The position numbers and the translations under genes were made by a program. The notes below the pieces were generated by a model. It did no database searches and had not been told where the DNA came from. It saw only the letters and a program-made list of their open reading frames with translations. A stretch of 64,000 nt of DNA, taken from positions 1,550,001-1,614,000 of the forward strand of contig NZ_CP064338.1 of assembly GCF_015476235.1 (NCBI RefSeq), given 5' to 3'. Numbering within the stretch: the first letter of the stretch is position 1; each line of letters opens with the position of its first letter. Below are positions 29,691 to 38,536 of the stretch, piece after piece. This DNA comes from Caldimonas thermodepolymerans. Lineage in GTDB: Bacteria; Pseudomonadota; Gammaproteobacteria; Burkholderiales; Burkholderiaceae_C.

Positions 29691-30335
29691 ATGCCCGGCA
29701 TGAAGACCTCTTCCGCCATCCCCGGGAGGAACGTGCCTGCATCCGCCGCCTCGACCTGGTGCTGGGCGCGCCGCGTGGCCGTCCAGTGGCTGCGGCGCCG
29801 GCTGGGCCTGGCGGTGCGCCTCGACACCGACGACCGGCGCCTGCTCGAGCAATGCATCCTGCCGTACTACGCGGCGCGGGCGGACGTGCGCCGCGTGCTG
29901 TTCGTCGGGGTGGGCTGGTACACCGAAGCCTACGAGGCCCTGTTCGCGGGCCGTCGCTACGTGACGCTGGACATGGACCCGCGCGTCGCCCGTCACGGCA
30001 GCCGCCAGCACCATGTGGTCGGCTCGGCCGTCGAGGCGGGGCAGCTGTTCGGGCCGGGGGCGTTCGACCTCGTGGTGTTCAACGGCGTGTTCGGCTGGGG
30101 GCTGGACGAGCGCGCGGACGTCAATGCGGCGCTCGAAAGCTTCCACCACGTCCTGCGGCCGGGGGGCGAACTGGTGGTGGGCTGGAACGACGTCGCCTTG
30201 CGGCGCCCGTACGAGTTCTCGTCCAGCGAGGCGCTGCGGCATTTCGAGCCGGTGACGCTGCCGCCGCTGGGCGTGGCGCAGTTGCAGCTGGAGACCGACA
30301 ACCGGCACCGCTTCGAGTTCTATCGCCGGCCTTGA
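29691..30335 (+). CDS. SAM-dependent methyltransferase-like protein
   Basis: A 214-residue protein with a class I methyltransferase layout: motif I region VLFVGVGWYTEAYEAL, an acidic residue after strand 2 (YVTLDMDP), motif IV region FDLVVFNGVFGWGLD, and post-motif LRPGGELVVGWND. The helper loop GxGxG is degenerate (GVGWYTE), so binding of S-adenosylmethionine is likely but not certain. Substrate unknown. Starts at 29691 or 29700 (MKTSS); neither has a clear ribosome-binding site. It stands alone between the ppa terminator and a minus-strand gene. Confidence 0.6.
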   Translation: MPGMKTSSAIPGRNVPASAASTWCWARRVAVQWLRRRLGLAVRLDTDDRRLLEQCILPYYAARADVRRVLFVGVGWYTEAYEALFAGRRYVTLDMDPRVARHGSRQHHVVGSAVEAGQLFGPGAFDLVVFNGVFGWGLDERADVNAALESFHHVLRPGGELVVGWNDVALRRPYEFSSSEALRHFEPVTLPPLGVAQLQLETDNRHRFEFYRRP

Positions 30336-30354
30336 AGACCGCGTGGGCGGCTGG

Positions 30355-30774
30355 CTACTGCTGCCGGTCGATCCGGCGGGCCGCATCGGGTACCGTGACG
30401 GTCACGCGGGCGCTGCCGTCGTCCGCATCCGGCGGGTACACACCGGCCGCGCCATGCCGGAGCATCACCTCGCGCACCCGCGTGGCCTGGGCCGCATCGT
30501 CGGCTTGCACGCACAGGGCCGTGCCACCGCCGCGCAGCGCCGCTTCGTACAGCTGTGTGTCGCTGCTCGATCCGCCGAAGTCGACGAACAGCGAGCGGAC
30601 CAGGTCCTCGATCGATGCCTGCACCGACATGCTGCGCGCCACCGACCGGTCTTCGTCATCCGGCCCGCCGGCCAATGCGATCCGTTCGGGCGCGATGCCC
30701 AGTGCCAGCAGTTCCTGCCGGGCCTGCTGCGCCGCCTCGCGCCGGTCGAAGACGCCTGCCTGTACCTGATTCAT
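30355..30774 (-). CDS. Small YflT-like stress-family protein
   Basis: A 139-residue protein. The N-terminal half (VQAGVFDRREAAQQARQELLALGI) resembles the alpha/beta repeat of the general stress protein 17M/YflT family, and the second half (GGGTALCVQADDAAQATRVREVMLRHGA) looks like a second copy of the same fold. Function of the family is unknown. Start 30774 is preceded by GGAGCGAGCG; a longer frame to 30855 lacks a signal. Borders a 370-bp non-coding stretch. Confidence 0.5.
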   Translation of the reverse strand: MNQVQAGVFDRREAAQQARQELLALGIAPERIALAGGPDDEDRSVARSMSVQASIEDLVRSLFVDFGGSSSDTQLYEAALRGGGTALCVQADDAAQATRVREVMLRHGAAGVYPPDADDGSARVTVTVPDAARRIDRQQ

Positions 30775-31144
30775 CGCTCGCTCCTTGTCCCGGCCGGCCA
30801 CCGGCCGTGTCTCCGACTTCGGCAAACGACGGTCCCGGTATGCAGGCGTGAGCAAGGCCTGCGAACCGAGAGCAGGTCGGCGTTTGTGTAACCCGCTGCG
30901 TCGCCTGCGGGCCGATCGGCAGGGCCGGCTAGCGATTGCTTACGGTGCCGGGTCCACAGCACCAAGAATCCCAAGACGCAGCGACGGCCTCTGCCGCCGG
31001 CCGCCTCCGTGCGACGAAGCCGCAGTGCTTCGCGCTTTGGGTCCATGCGTCGTTGGGATGTTCCGGGAGGTCCTCCATGCGTCGGTGCGCGGGTGGACCT
31101 CCCCTTGCTTCATTGCAGGGGGCGGGTCGTGCCGTACGCGTGCC
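30775..31144. other. 370-bp spacer without a supported gene
   Basis: Open frames cross this spacer on both strands, but none shows a recognisable motif, a ribosome-binding site or continuity with a family. The T/A content rises only slightly near 30870-30960. No repeat or hairpin with a T run was found. Confidence 0.5.
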
Positions 31145-31564
31145 TCAGGCCCCGTAGTCGCCCGCGGCTTCCGGCTGGTACACGACCTCCAGCACCTGCG
31201 CGGTGTGCGGCTCGCCGGTGGGACCGGTCCAGCTGACGGTCTGCCCGGTCCGGGCGCCGAGCAGGCTCAGCCCCATCGGCGTCAGCACCGACACCGTGCC
31301 TTCAGGCGGCGGGCTGCCTTCCACCGGATAGGACAGGGTGAACTCGACGGGCGCCTCGCCGGTGCGGGCCACCCGCACCCGGGAGCGCATCGTCACCACG
31401 TCGGCGGCAATCTCCGTGGCCTCGACGACGTCGGCGAAATCCAGGATTTCCTCGGCCAGCGCCGCCAGCTTGGGGGGCAGGCCCGCACGCGAGCGGGCCA
31501 GCAACGAAGTGAGTCGGGCGTGGTCCAGTTTGGTGAGCACGCGCTCTTGGGTCAGTACCTCCAT
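31145..31564 (-). CDS. rnk: Regulator of nucleoside diphosphate kinase, GreA/GreB family
   Basis: A 139-residue protein with a short N-terminal coiled coil (about 5-45, LDHARLTSLLARSRAG) and a C-terminal GreA/B-like FKBP domain (RVRVARTGEAPVEFTLSYP, VSVLTPMGLSLLGARTGQTVSW). The short coiled coil separates Rnk from the true transcript-cleavage factors GreA and GreB. Rnk binds RNA polymerase and modulates Ndk levels. Start 31564 has AGGAG six nt upstream, which rules out the longer frame from 31612. Monocistronic. Confidence 0.85.
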   Translation of the reverse strand: MEVLTQERVLTKLDHARLTSLLARSRAGLPPKLAALAEEILDFADVVEATEIAADVVTMRSRVRVARTGEAPVEFTLSYPVEGSPPPEGTVSVLTPMGLSLLGARTGQTVSWTGPTGEPHTAQVLEVVYQPEAAGDYGA

Positions 31565-32527
31565 GCAGCACTCCTGAGTCTGGTGGGGAGGGCCCGGTTC
31601 AGGCGCCTCCATTGCGCGGGTGGGGGCCCGGCGACCTGGGTTTGCGCGAAGAGGAACGGGAAGAAGGGGGAGGGGTCGCCGGGCTCAGGGATGTGCGGCC
31701 AGTTCGGGCCGCAGGCCGGCGCTATCGTCACGTCGGTTCAACGGACGGCAGGCCACCCGCGGCATGGCCGCGCCGGCGCGAGGCGCGCAGGACGGATTGC
31801 GGTTCGGGTGGCACGTCATGGCTTCAATATACACCGGCGTGACGCGCCTCCGGCAAGACGCGCGCTGCATGTCGCAGTCGGTGGCCCGGTTTCTTGACTG
31901 GGGCCGGGCAGGGCGATGCCGTGCCGCACCGTCGCCTGCCTCGTCAGCCCATGGACGGCGATGCGGCGCACGGCCCTGCAGGCGGGGGCGCATGGCGCGC
32001 AGGCGAGGGGCCTTCGCATCGGTGCATGGGTCGTCGGTCTCGGGCCCGAGGACGCTGCTACAGAAAGTAGCAATCTGATCCGGCCCCAGGAAGGATGCGG
32101 GGTCGGGCAGGTTGCTCCGATCCGATGCACAGGGTTTTCCACAGCAACCGTGGATTTCCGAAGGGCCCTTCACGATCGCCTCGGTCTCGGCCCGGTGCGC
32201 GCCGCGCAACGATGGTGCGCCCTGCGTGCAGGGCGGGTGGGTGTCGGTGCGGTGCGCCAGGATGCCAGGCCCCCCGAGGCCGGCGTGCGCGTCGCGTGCT
32301 GCGTGTCGGCAGGAGACCTCGGCGGGCATGCGGCGTACCCCTGCTTCGCAAGCCGCGCGCGAGTGCATCTCTCGCCTGGGCGGGCAACCGCGTTGCACGG
32401 GCTTGCTGCGCTTCCGGCGGGCACGATTGACCGAGCGCAAAAGTTCTTCGCGGCAACCCCCTTGGGGGGATTGGCAGTGCGAAGGCTGACCGGCTAGTTT
32501 TCCGGGGCCGAATGACAGGAGGGTTCT
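31565..32527. other. 963-bp stretch without a recognised gene
   Basis: By far the longest non-coding stretch here. Several frames stay open because of the base composition, on both strands, but their translations are Arg/Ala/Cys-rich with no motif. A TTGACT at about 31895 and a short A/T pocket near 31820 (TTCAATATACACC) could be promoter parts. A decayed gene, a leader for the small protein downstream, or an RNA gene are all possible; I see no proof of any. Confidence 0.5.
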
Positions 32528-32728
32528 ATGTACGTGCGTATGGTTCCCTTGCCCACCAACAGAGGAACGGTCTACATCAATCCGCAGAACGTGGTTGCGG
32601 TGGAGCGAGCGTCCGACGACAGTTGTCGCATCCAGTTCGTCGGGGCGAGCGCGGCGCTCGATGTCCTGCTGCCACAGCACAAGGTCGTCGGAGAACTGGC
32701 CGGCAGCGAAGCTCCGAAAGGCGGTTGA
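32528..32728 (+). CDS. 66-residue hypothetical protein
   Basis: A short frame starting MYVRMVPLPTNRGTVYINPQ with a perfect AGGAGGG ribosome-binding site 6 nt before the ATG, the strongest in this region, which is why it is called as real. Sequence GTVYINPQNVVAVERASDD followed by CRIQFVGASAALDVLLP reads as a small beta-barrel; the pattern 'hydrophobic-NP-x-x-V-x-x-V-E' vaguely recalls the FlbD/SwrD family, but this is weak. No signal peptide or membrane helix. Function unknown. It lies alone between a 963-bp non-coding stretch and tRNA-Asn. Confidence 0.65.
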   Translation: MYVRMVPLPTNRGTVYINPQNVVAVERASDDSCRIQFVGASAALDVLLPQHKVVGELAGSEAPKGG

Positions 32729-32976
32729 GCGGACGTCGTCGACCACCCTTGCCGGGCCACGATCGTCGTGACCGACCCGGGCCGGCGTGGTCGTGGCCTA
32801 GTCAACGGCAACAAGCATGGGTCGCTTGGTGCAATGCCAGGCATCGGCTCCCATGCGCACCAAACCAACCGGTGGCAGCCGCGGCGATGCAGTGCAGGTC
32901 GCCGCGATCACGCTGTCGCAGGGGACGGCGGGCCGCGGCCGATCGATGCGCGCCGATGTCGCAAACCAAAAGAAAA

Positions 32977-33009
32977 GGGGCCGCCTGGACGGGCGGCCCC
33001 TCGTGTTTT
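32977..33009. terminator. Terminator hairpin beside tRNA-Asn
   Basis: Stem GGGGCCGCC / GGCGGCCCC (9 bp) with a 6-nt loop. On the minus strand it follows the tRNA 3' end and is trailed by TTTTCTTTT; on the plus strand it is trailed by TCGTGTTTTTT, so it can act both ways. Confidence 0.85.
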
Positions 33010-33010
33010 T

Positions 33011-33086
33011 TGGCTCCCCGACCTGGGCTCGAACCAGGGACCTACGGATTAACAGTCCGGCGCTCTACCGACTGAGCTATCGGGGA
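33011..33086 (-). tRNA. tRNA-Asn (anticodon GTT)
   Basis: A 76-nt cloverleaf with encoded CCA. Acceptor TCCCCGA pairs with TCGGGGA; D loop AGCTCAGTCGGTAGAGC; anticodon arm CGGA-CTGTTAA-TCCG gives GTT; T arm with GGTTCGAGCC. Closely matches bacterial tRNA-Asn. Confidence 0.97.
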
Positions 33087-33140
33087 ACAGAGCCTCGCAT
33101 TATAGGACGTTTTTCAAACGATGTGCAAGTGGTCTTGCAC

Positions 33141-34226
33141 TCAATCGTCGAACGTCGGCGTCTCGACCCCCAGCGCCTTGTGCAGCTTGGGGCTGGTGGT
33201 CGTGTACTGCAGGTGGATGGCCTTGCCCGGGAACACGTACGACGTCGCGCCGAATGCAGCCAGCGCGGCTTCGTGGAAGCCGCACAGGATCAGCTTCTTC
33301 TTGCCGGGATAGGTGTTGATGTCGCCCACCGCGAAGATGCCCGGGATGCTGGTCTCGAACTTCTCGGTGTCGACGACGACCTGCTTGCGCTCCAGCGCCA
33401 GGCCCCAGTCGGCGATCGGGCCGAGCTTGGGACTGAGGCCGAAGAACACCAGCAGCATGTCCAGCGGCACGACGCGCGTGACGCCGTCGCTGCCGGTGAC
33501 CTTCACGCCGCTGAGGCGGCCGTCGGCTTCCTCGTAGCCGGTGACCTGGCCGACGAGGAACTGCATCTTCATCGCCTCGCACAGCTCGCGCATGCGCGCC
33601 ACGGAGGCCGGCGCGGCGCGGAAGCCGTCGCGGCGGTGGATGAGGACCACGCTCGCAGCCTGGTGCGGGCCATCCTGCGCGAAGTGGTTCGCCCAGTCGA
33701 GCGCGGAATCGCCGCCGCCGACGATGACGAGGTGCTTGCCGGCAAACTGCGCCGGGTCCTTGACGCGGTAGAAGAGCTGCCGCTCCTCGTGCCGCTCGAT
33801 CCCGTCGAGCTTGAGGCGCCGCGGCTGGAACGCGCCCACGCCGGCGGCGATGAACACCGTGCGGGCGAGGAAGCGCGTGCCGCGGGAGGTCTCGACGCGG
33901 AACCGGCCGTCGGCCTGCTTCTCGACCACGGTCACTTCCTGGCCGAGGTGGAAGGTCGGATGGAACGGCTCGACCTGCTTGAGCAGGTTGTCGGTCAGCT
34001 CGCGGCCGGTGCACACCGGCACGGCCGGAATGTCGTAGATCGGCTTGTCGGGATAGAGCTCGACGCACTGGCCGCCGGGATAGGGCAGGGCGTCGACGAC
34101 GTGCGCCTTGATCTCCAGCAGCCCGAGCTCGAACACCTGGAACAGCCCGACGGGGCCGGCCCCGACGATGAGCGCGTCGGTGTCGATGACCTCCGCCTGC
34201 GGCTGCTGCGTCGGGGCGACGGACAT
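33141..34226 (-). CDS. Ferredoxin/flavodoxin-NADP reductase, thioredoxin-reductase-like
   Basis: A 361-residue flavoprotein of the TrxB-like FNR type (as in Bacillus YumC and green sulfur bacteria): FAD motif [26 protein letters not shown] motif [14 protein letters not shown], and [16 protein letters not shown] near the end; there is no CxxC redox pair, which separates it from thioredoxin reductase. It passes electrons between NADPH and ferredoxin. Start 34226 is 8 nt after the stop of the ferredoxin gene, giving an fdxA-reductase operon; a longer frame to 34277 would overlap fdxA. Confidence 0.88.
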   Translation of the reverse strand: MSVAPTQQPQAEVIDTDALIVGAGPVGLFQVFELGLLEIKAHVVDALPYPGGQCVELYPDKPIYDIPAVPVCTGRELTDNLLKQVEPFHPTFHLGQEVTVVEKQADGRFRVETSRGTRFLARTVFIAAGVGAFQPRRLKLDGIERHEERQLFYRVKDPAQFAGKHLVIVGGGDSALDWANHFAQDGPHQAASVVLIHRRDGFRAAPASVARMRELCEAMKMQFLVGQVTGYEEADGRLSGVKVTGSDGVTRVVPLDMLLVFFGLSPKLGPIADWGLALERKQVVVDTEKFETSIPGIFAVGDINTYPGKKKLILCGFHEAALAAFGATSYVFPGKAIHLQYTTTSPKLHKALGVETPTFDD

Positions 34227-34234
34227 GGCGGGCG

Positions 34235-34558
34235 TCAGCGGATCAGCTCGTCCAGCTTGCCGGTGCGGTTGCGCCACTCCTCGGCGTCAGGCAGCGGGTC
34301 CTTGCGCTTGGTGATGCTGGGCCACTTCTTGGCCAGCTCGGCGTTCAGCGCGATGAAGTGCTGCTGGTCGGCCGGCACGTCCTCTTCCGGCAGGATGGCA
34401 TTGACCGGGCATTCCGGGATGCACACCGCGCAGTCGATGCACTCGTCGGGGTCGATGGCCAGGAAGTTGGGGCCTTCGCGGAAGCAGTCCACCGGGCAGA
34501 CGTCGACACAGTCGGTGTACTTGCAGCGGATGCAGGCCTCGGTCACTACGTGGGTCAT
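34235..34558 (-). CDS. fdxA: 7Fe ferredoxin FdxA
   Basis: A 107-residue ferredoxin of the Azotobacter FdI type, with [3Fe-4S] and [4Fe-4S] clusters. Cysteines at 9, 12, 17, 21 and 25 in [18 protein letters not shown] and at 40, 43, 46 and 50 in [12 protein letters not shown]. The N-terminal start MTHVVTEAC and the C-terminal tail ([17 protein letters not shown]) are standard. The reductase gene follows directly and is likely its partner. Reduced ferredoxin could also feed the sulfite reductase encoded in the next operon (inference). Confidence 0.95.
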   Translation of the reverse strand: MTHVVTEACIRCKYTDCVDVCPVDCFREGPNFLAIDPDECIDCAVCIPECPVNAILPEEDVPADQQHFIALNAELAKKWPSITKRKDPLPDAEEWRNRTGKLDELIR

Positions 34559-34660
34559 GGTGGGTCTCGTTGGGTTTGACGGTTGTCTCCGGTGCGCCGC
34601 GACGAGGCGAACATCAGGCGGCGAGCTGGGCCGTCGCGCTCGTGCACCGAACGCGTGATT

Positions 34661-35443
34661 CTAGGGCTTCAGGGTTTGTCCCAGCCCTTGATCGGGCGCA
34701 ATGCCCTCCCTGCAGGCGGCAGATGCGGATGCGACCGGCGCCCGCGCGGCGTCCACGGCGCGCGCACCGGCACCGACCACGACCACGGTCGGGCGGCCGG
34801 CGTGCAGCAGGCTGGCCTGGGCCAGGGTGTCCAGGGTGTGGTCGCTGTGCAGCTGGTCGGGCCAGCCGGCGCGCGAGACCACGCTGACCGGCGTGGCGGG
34901 GTCCCAGCCGGCCTCGCGCAGGCGCCGCGACAGGGGGCCCAGCTGCTTGCCGGCCATGTAGAAGACTTCGGTGTCGGCGCTGCGGCTGGCGTGCAGGTCG
35001 CCGGTGCGGGTCATCGCGGTGGTGAGGCTGACGCTGCGCCCGCTGCCGCGCCGCGTGAGCGGCCGCAGCGTGTCGGCGGCCGCGGCCAGCGCGGCGGTCA
35101 CGCCGGGCACCACCTCGACTTCCAGGCCCGCCTCGGCGCAGGCCTGCAGTTCTTCCTCGAGGCGGCCGAAGACGCTCGGGTCGCCGCCCTTGAGGCGCAC
35201 GACCAGCCCGTCTTCGCGCCCATGGCGCACGATCAGCGCGTTGATCGCGGCCTGCCCGGTGCTGTCGCAGAAGCCGCGCTTGCCGACGTGGATCCATTGC
35301 GCGCGCGGCGCGAGTTCGCGCAATGCCGGGTCGGTGAGCGCGTCGTGCAGCACCACGTCGGCCCGGGCCAGCAGGCGGGCGCCGCGCAGCGTGATCAGGT
35401 CCGCCGCGCCGGGGCCGGCTCCGATGAATGCGACCTTGCCCAC
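34661..35443 (-). CDS. cobA: Uroporphyrinogen-III C-methyltransferase
   Basis: A 260-residue SUMT that adds two methyl groups to uroporphyrinogen III, giving precorrin-2 for sirohaem. Motifs: FIGAGPGAADLITLRGARLL at the N-terminus, VVRLKGGDPSVFGR, EVVPGVTAA, and VVVVGAGARAVD. It starts with GTG at 35443; AGGAAGG is about 10 nt upstream and there is no ATG in the right place. It is the last gene of the cys operon, matching the need of CysI for sirohaem. The oxidation and ferrochelation steps (CysG N-terminal half) are not fused here. Confidence 0.9.
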   Translation of the reverse strand: MGKVAFIGAGPGAADLITLRGARLLARADVVLHDALTDPALRELAPRAQWIHVGKRGFCDSTGQAAINALIVRHGREDGLVVRLKGGDPSVFGRLEEELQACAEAGLEVEVVPGVTAALAAAADTLRPLTRRGSGRSVSLTTAMTRTGDLHASRSADTEVFYMAGKQLGPLSRRLREAGWDPATPVSVVSRAGWPDQLHSDHTLDTLAQASLLHAGRPTVVVVGAGARAVDAARAPVASASAACREGIAPDQGLGQTLKP

Positions 35444-35463
35444 GCCTGCCAGGCCTTCCTGCC

Positions 35464-36741
35464 TCAGGCCGCGGCCTTGACCAGCAGCGCGCCGCTGGTG
35501 CGGTTGCTGGCCGGGTCGACGATGATCAGCGCGCCGCCGACGCGGTTGTCCTCGTAGGGCTCGACCGGCAGCGGCTGCTGGGTTTCGACGATCACGTGGC
35601 CGATGTCGTTGACGGCCAGCTCCTGGGCCTCGGTGGCCTGCAGCGTGTGGATGTCCAGGCGGCTCTCGATCGCGGCGATGCGGGCCTGCACCCAGCGGTT
35701 GCCGTGGCGCACCCAGTACTTGCGGCCGACCACGGCCGGCTCGGTGTCCAGCCAGGCCAGCGTCGCGGAGAAGCGCTGCGTCGCCTGGACGGAGTGCGGC
35801 GTGGCGATCCAGTCGCCGCGCGAGACGTCGAGCTGGCGGTCCAGCACGATGCCGGCCGACTCGCCGGCCGAGCAGCTGTCCACCACCGAGCCGGCGCGAC
35901 GCACCTCGGCCACCGTGGCGATCTCGCCGCTCGGGAAGATCTGCACCGTGTCGCCGGCCCGCACCTGGCCGTGCGCGATGCGGCCCCACAGCGTGCGCGG
36001 CTGGTTGCCGGTGCCTTCGCCTTCGCGGGCGACGTACTGCACGGGGATCAGCAGGTTGCCGGTCTTGCGTTCCTGCGTGGTGGGCAGCGACTCGAGCAGC
36101 TGCAGCAGCGACGGGCCCTGGTACCAGGGCGCATCCAGCGGTTGCGTGACGTTGTCGCCGCGCAGCGCCGACACCGGGATGATGCCGGCGACCTGCACGC
36201 CCGCGCGCTCGGCGAAGTCGAGCAGGGCGTTGCGCACCGCCTCGTAGGCGGCCTGCGGCTGCGCGACCGCATCCAGCTTGTTGACCGCGAACACGATGCT
36301 CGGCACGCGCAGCAGGTGCGCCAGCAGCGCATGGCGGCGCGTCTGCGGCAGCAGCTGCACCGGGCGGGCGCTGGTGTCGAGCTTGGTGATGTCGACCAGC
36401 ACCACGGCGGCATCGCTGCCGGCCGCGGCCGTCACCATGTTGCGGGTGTACTGCTCGTGGCCCGGTGCGTCGGCGATGATGAACTTGCGCTGCTTGGTCG
36501 CGAAGTAGCGGTAGGCCACGTCGATCGTGATGCCCTGCTCGCGCTCGGCCTCCAGGCCGTCGGTCAGCAGCGACAGGTCGATCTGGTCGCCCACGGCACG
36601 CTTTTGCAGCGTGTCGAGCTGGTCGGCCAGGATCGCGCGGCTGTCATAGAGCAGCCGGCCGATCAGCGTGCTCTTGCCGTCGTCCACGCTGCCCGCGGTC
36701 AGGAAGCGCAGCGCGCGGTGGGGCGTTTGTTCCAGAGTCAT
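35464..36741 (-). CDS. cysN: Sulfate adenylyltransferase subunit 1 (GTPase)
   Basis: A 425-residue EF-Tu-like GTPase that drives ATP sulfurylase. G motifs: GSVDDGKSTLIGRLL (P loop, about 16-30), DAPGHEQYTRNMVTAA (G3), NKLD (G4), followed by two beta-barrel domains. The length excludes a CysC kinase fusion, consistent with the APS-type reductase in the same operon. Its ATG overlaps the cysD stop (ATGA, 36738-36743), so the two subunits are translationally coupled. Confidence 0.95.
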   Translation of the reverse strand: MTLEQTPHRALRFLTAGSVDDGKSTLIGRLLYDSRAILADQLDTLQKRAVGDQIDLSLLTDGLEAEREQGITIDVAYRYFATKQRKFIIADAPGHEQYTRNMVTAAAGSDAAVVLVDITKLDTSARPVQLLPQTRRHALLAHLLRVPSIVFAVNKLDAVAQPQAAYEAVRNALLDFAERAGVQVAGIIPVSALRGDNVTQPLDAPWYQGPSLLQLLESLPTTQERKTGNLLIPVQYVAREGEGTGNQPRTLWGRIAHGQVRAGDTVQIFPSGEIATVAEVRRAGSVVDSCSAGESAGIVLDRQLDVSRGDWIATPHSVQATQRFSATLAWLDTEPAVVGRKYWVRHGNRWVQARIAAIESRLDIHTLQATEAQELAVNDIGHVIVETQQPLPVEPYEDNRVGGALIIVDPASNRTSGALLVKAAA

Positions 36742-37700
36742 CAGAAATACCCTTCCTTCTTGCGGCGTTCCATCGAGGCGTCGGAGGTGCGGTCGTCCAT
36801 GCGGGTGGCACCGCGCTCGCTGATCGTGACCGTCAGCGTCTCGGCGACGATCTCGGCCGGCGTGGCGGCATCGCTTTCCACCGGGCAGGTGCAGGTCATG
36901 TCGCCGACGGTGCGGAAGCGCACCCGCGCGGTCTCGACGGTTTCGCCCGGCTGCACCGGGGTCACCTCGGTCACCGGCACCAGCAGGCCCTTGCGGCGCA
37001 CCACCTGGCGGTTATGCGCGTAGTACAGGCTCGGCAGCGGGATGTTCTCGCGCGCGATGTACAGCCACACGTCCAGCTCGGTCCAGTTGCTGATCGGGAA
37101 GGCGCGCATGTGCTCGCCCGGCTTGATGCGGGTGTTGAACAGCGTCCAGAGTTCAGGGCGCTGCTCCTTGGGCTGCCACTGGCCGAAGCTGTCGCGGTGG
37201 CTGAAGATGCGTTCCTTCGCGCGCGCCTTTTCCTCGTCGCGGCGTGCGCCGCCGATCAGCACGTCGAAACGGTGCTCCTCGATGGCCTCGAGCAGCGTGA
37301 CGGTCTGGTGGCCGTTGCGCGATTCCAGCGGATGCGCGAGGCGCACCGTGCCGCGCTTGATCGAGTCCTCCAGGTGGCCCACCACCAGGCGCTCGCCCAT
37401 CTCGGCCACGCGGCGGTCGCGGAACTCGATCACTTCGGGGAAGTTGTGGCCGGTGTCCACGTGCAGCAGCGGGAAGGGCAGGCGGCCCCTGAACTGGCCG
37501 TTGCCCAGGCTGTTCTTGAACGCTTTCTCGGCCAGGCGCAGCACCACGCACGAGTCCTTGCCGCCGGAGAACAGCAGCGCCGGGCGCTCGAAGGCCGCGG
37601 CGGTCTCGCGCAGGATGAAGATGGCTTCTTCTTCCAGCCAGTCCAGGTGGCGATGGTCCAGTTCGGGCAACAGCTTGTCCACGCTCAGCGGGGCGTTCAT
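36741..37700 (-). CDS. cysD: Sulfate adenylyltransferase subunit 2
   Basis: A 319-residue ATP sulfurylase catalytic subunit forming adenosine 5'-phosphosulfate. N-type PPi synthetase loop LLFSGGKDSCVVLRLA, LLHVDTGHNFPEVIEFRD, the GGARRDEEKARAKERIFSHRD block, and the C-terminal SDASMERRKKEGYF. Start 37700 gives MNAPLSVDKLLPELDHRHLDWLE as in homologues. It overlaps cysH by 4 nt at 37697-37700 and cysN at its end, inside the cys operon. Confidence 0.95.
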   Translation of the reverse strand: MNAPLSVDKLLPELDHRHLDWLEEEAIFILRETAAAFERPALLFSGGKDSCVVLRLAEKAFKNSLGNGQFRGRLPFPLLHVDTGHNFPEVIEFRDRRVAEMGERLVVGHLEDSIKRGTVRLAHPLESRNGHQTVTLLEAIEEHRFDVLIGGARRDEEKARAKERIFSHRDSFGQWQPKEQRPELWTLFNTRIKPGEHMRAFPISNWTELDVWLYIARENIPLPSLYYAHNRQVVRRKGLLVPVTEVTPVQPGETVETARVRFRTVGDMTCTCPVESDAATPAEIVAETLTVTISERGATRMDDRTSDASMERRKKEGYF

Positions 37701-38536
37701 GCTTGGGCTCCAGTGTTCGATGCGGCAGCGGGCGATGGCGCAGCGCGCTGGCCGCCGTTCCGTGTCTGATCCGGTTGCGACTTGACGTGCAGGCCGCACT
37801 CCTTGGCGTCCTCCGCCTCCCACCACCAGCGGCCGGCGCGGAAGTCCTCGCCCAGCGCGATGGCGCGGGTGCACGGCGCGCAGCCGATGCTGGGGTAGAA
37901 GCGGTCGTGCAGCGGGTTGTAGTCGACGCCTTCGGTGGCGATGTAGTGCCACACGTCGCCCCAGGTCCAGTTGGCCAGCGGGTTGTACTTGGTCAGCCCC
38001 TTGGTGGCCACCTCGCTGGTGTCGACCAGTCCCACGTTGGCGCGCGCCTGCGACTGCTCGCGGCGCAGGCCCGTGATCCAGCCGCGCTGCCCGGCCAGCG
38101 CGCGGCCCAGCGGCTCCATCTTGCGGATGGAGCAGCAGGCCTTGCGCAGCTCGATGCTGCGGTACATCGCGTCCTGGCCGTGGGTGCGGATGAACTGGAT
38201 CACCGCTTCCTGCTGCGGCCGGTAGACCTTGACCGGCGCGCGCGAGGCGGCCTGGGTGCGTTCCAGCAGCGCCAGCGTCTCGTGGTGCAGCATGCCGGTC
38301 TCCAGCACGAACACCGGGATGTCCAGGCCCAGCGCGTTGATCAGGTGCGTGATCACCACGTCCTCGGCGCCCAGGCTGCTGGCCTGCGTCACGCCGCCTT
38401 CGGCCGCGGCGCGTTGCAGCAGCGCACGCGCCTCCTGCCGCTTGGCGTCGTGGTCGACGCTCGGGCGGTCGTACAGCTGCGTGGCCTTCTTGGGCGCCGC
38501 GCCGCCGCCGGCCAGGGAGACGGCGGACACGCTCAT
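37697..38536 (-). CDS. cysH: Assimilatory adenylylsulfate (APS) reductase
   Basis: A 279-residue reductase forming sulfite. Catalytic signature KECGLH (Cys247) and two cluster pairs, Cys134-Cys135 in ACCSIRKMEPL and Cys219/Cys222 in GCAPCTRA: the CC...CxxC set holds a [4Fe-4S] cluster and marks the APS-reducing branch, not the PAPS enzyme of E. coli. This fits the absence of an APS kinase gene in the operon. An Ala/Pro-rich tail of about 25 residues follows the catalytic cysteine. Start overlaps the DUF934 stop (ATGA). Confidence 0.95.
   Translation of the reverse strand: MSVSAVSLAGGGAAPKKATQLYDRPSVDHDAKRQEARALLQRAAAEGGVTQASSLGAEDVVITHLINALGLDIPVFVLETGMLHHETLALLERTQAASRAPVKVYRPQQEAVIQFIRTHGQDAMYRSIELRKACCSIRKMEPLGRALAGQRGWITGLRREQSQARANVGLVDTSEVATKGLTKYNPLANWTWGDVWHYIATEGVDYNPLHDRFYPSIGCAPCTRAIALGEDFRAGRWWWEAEDAKECGLHVKSQPDQTRNGGQRAAPSPAAASNTGAQA

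Noticed and set aside
30785-31897. 370-codon plus-strand frame across rnk
   Set aside because: It is antisense to rnk, has no ribosome-binding site and gives no recognisable motif.
31685-32746. 353-codon minus-strand frame in the gene-poor stretch
   Set aside because: The translation is Arg/Pro/His-rich, with no start signal, and covers the real 66-codon gene on the other strand.
33011-33086. tRNA-Asn as an integration site
   Set aside because: No integrase gene and no repeat of the tRNA 3' end was found on either side.
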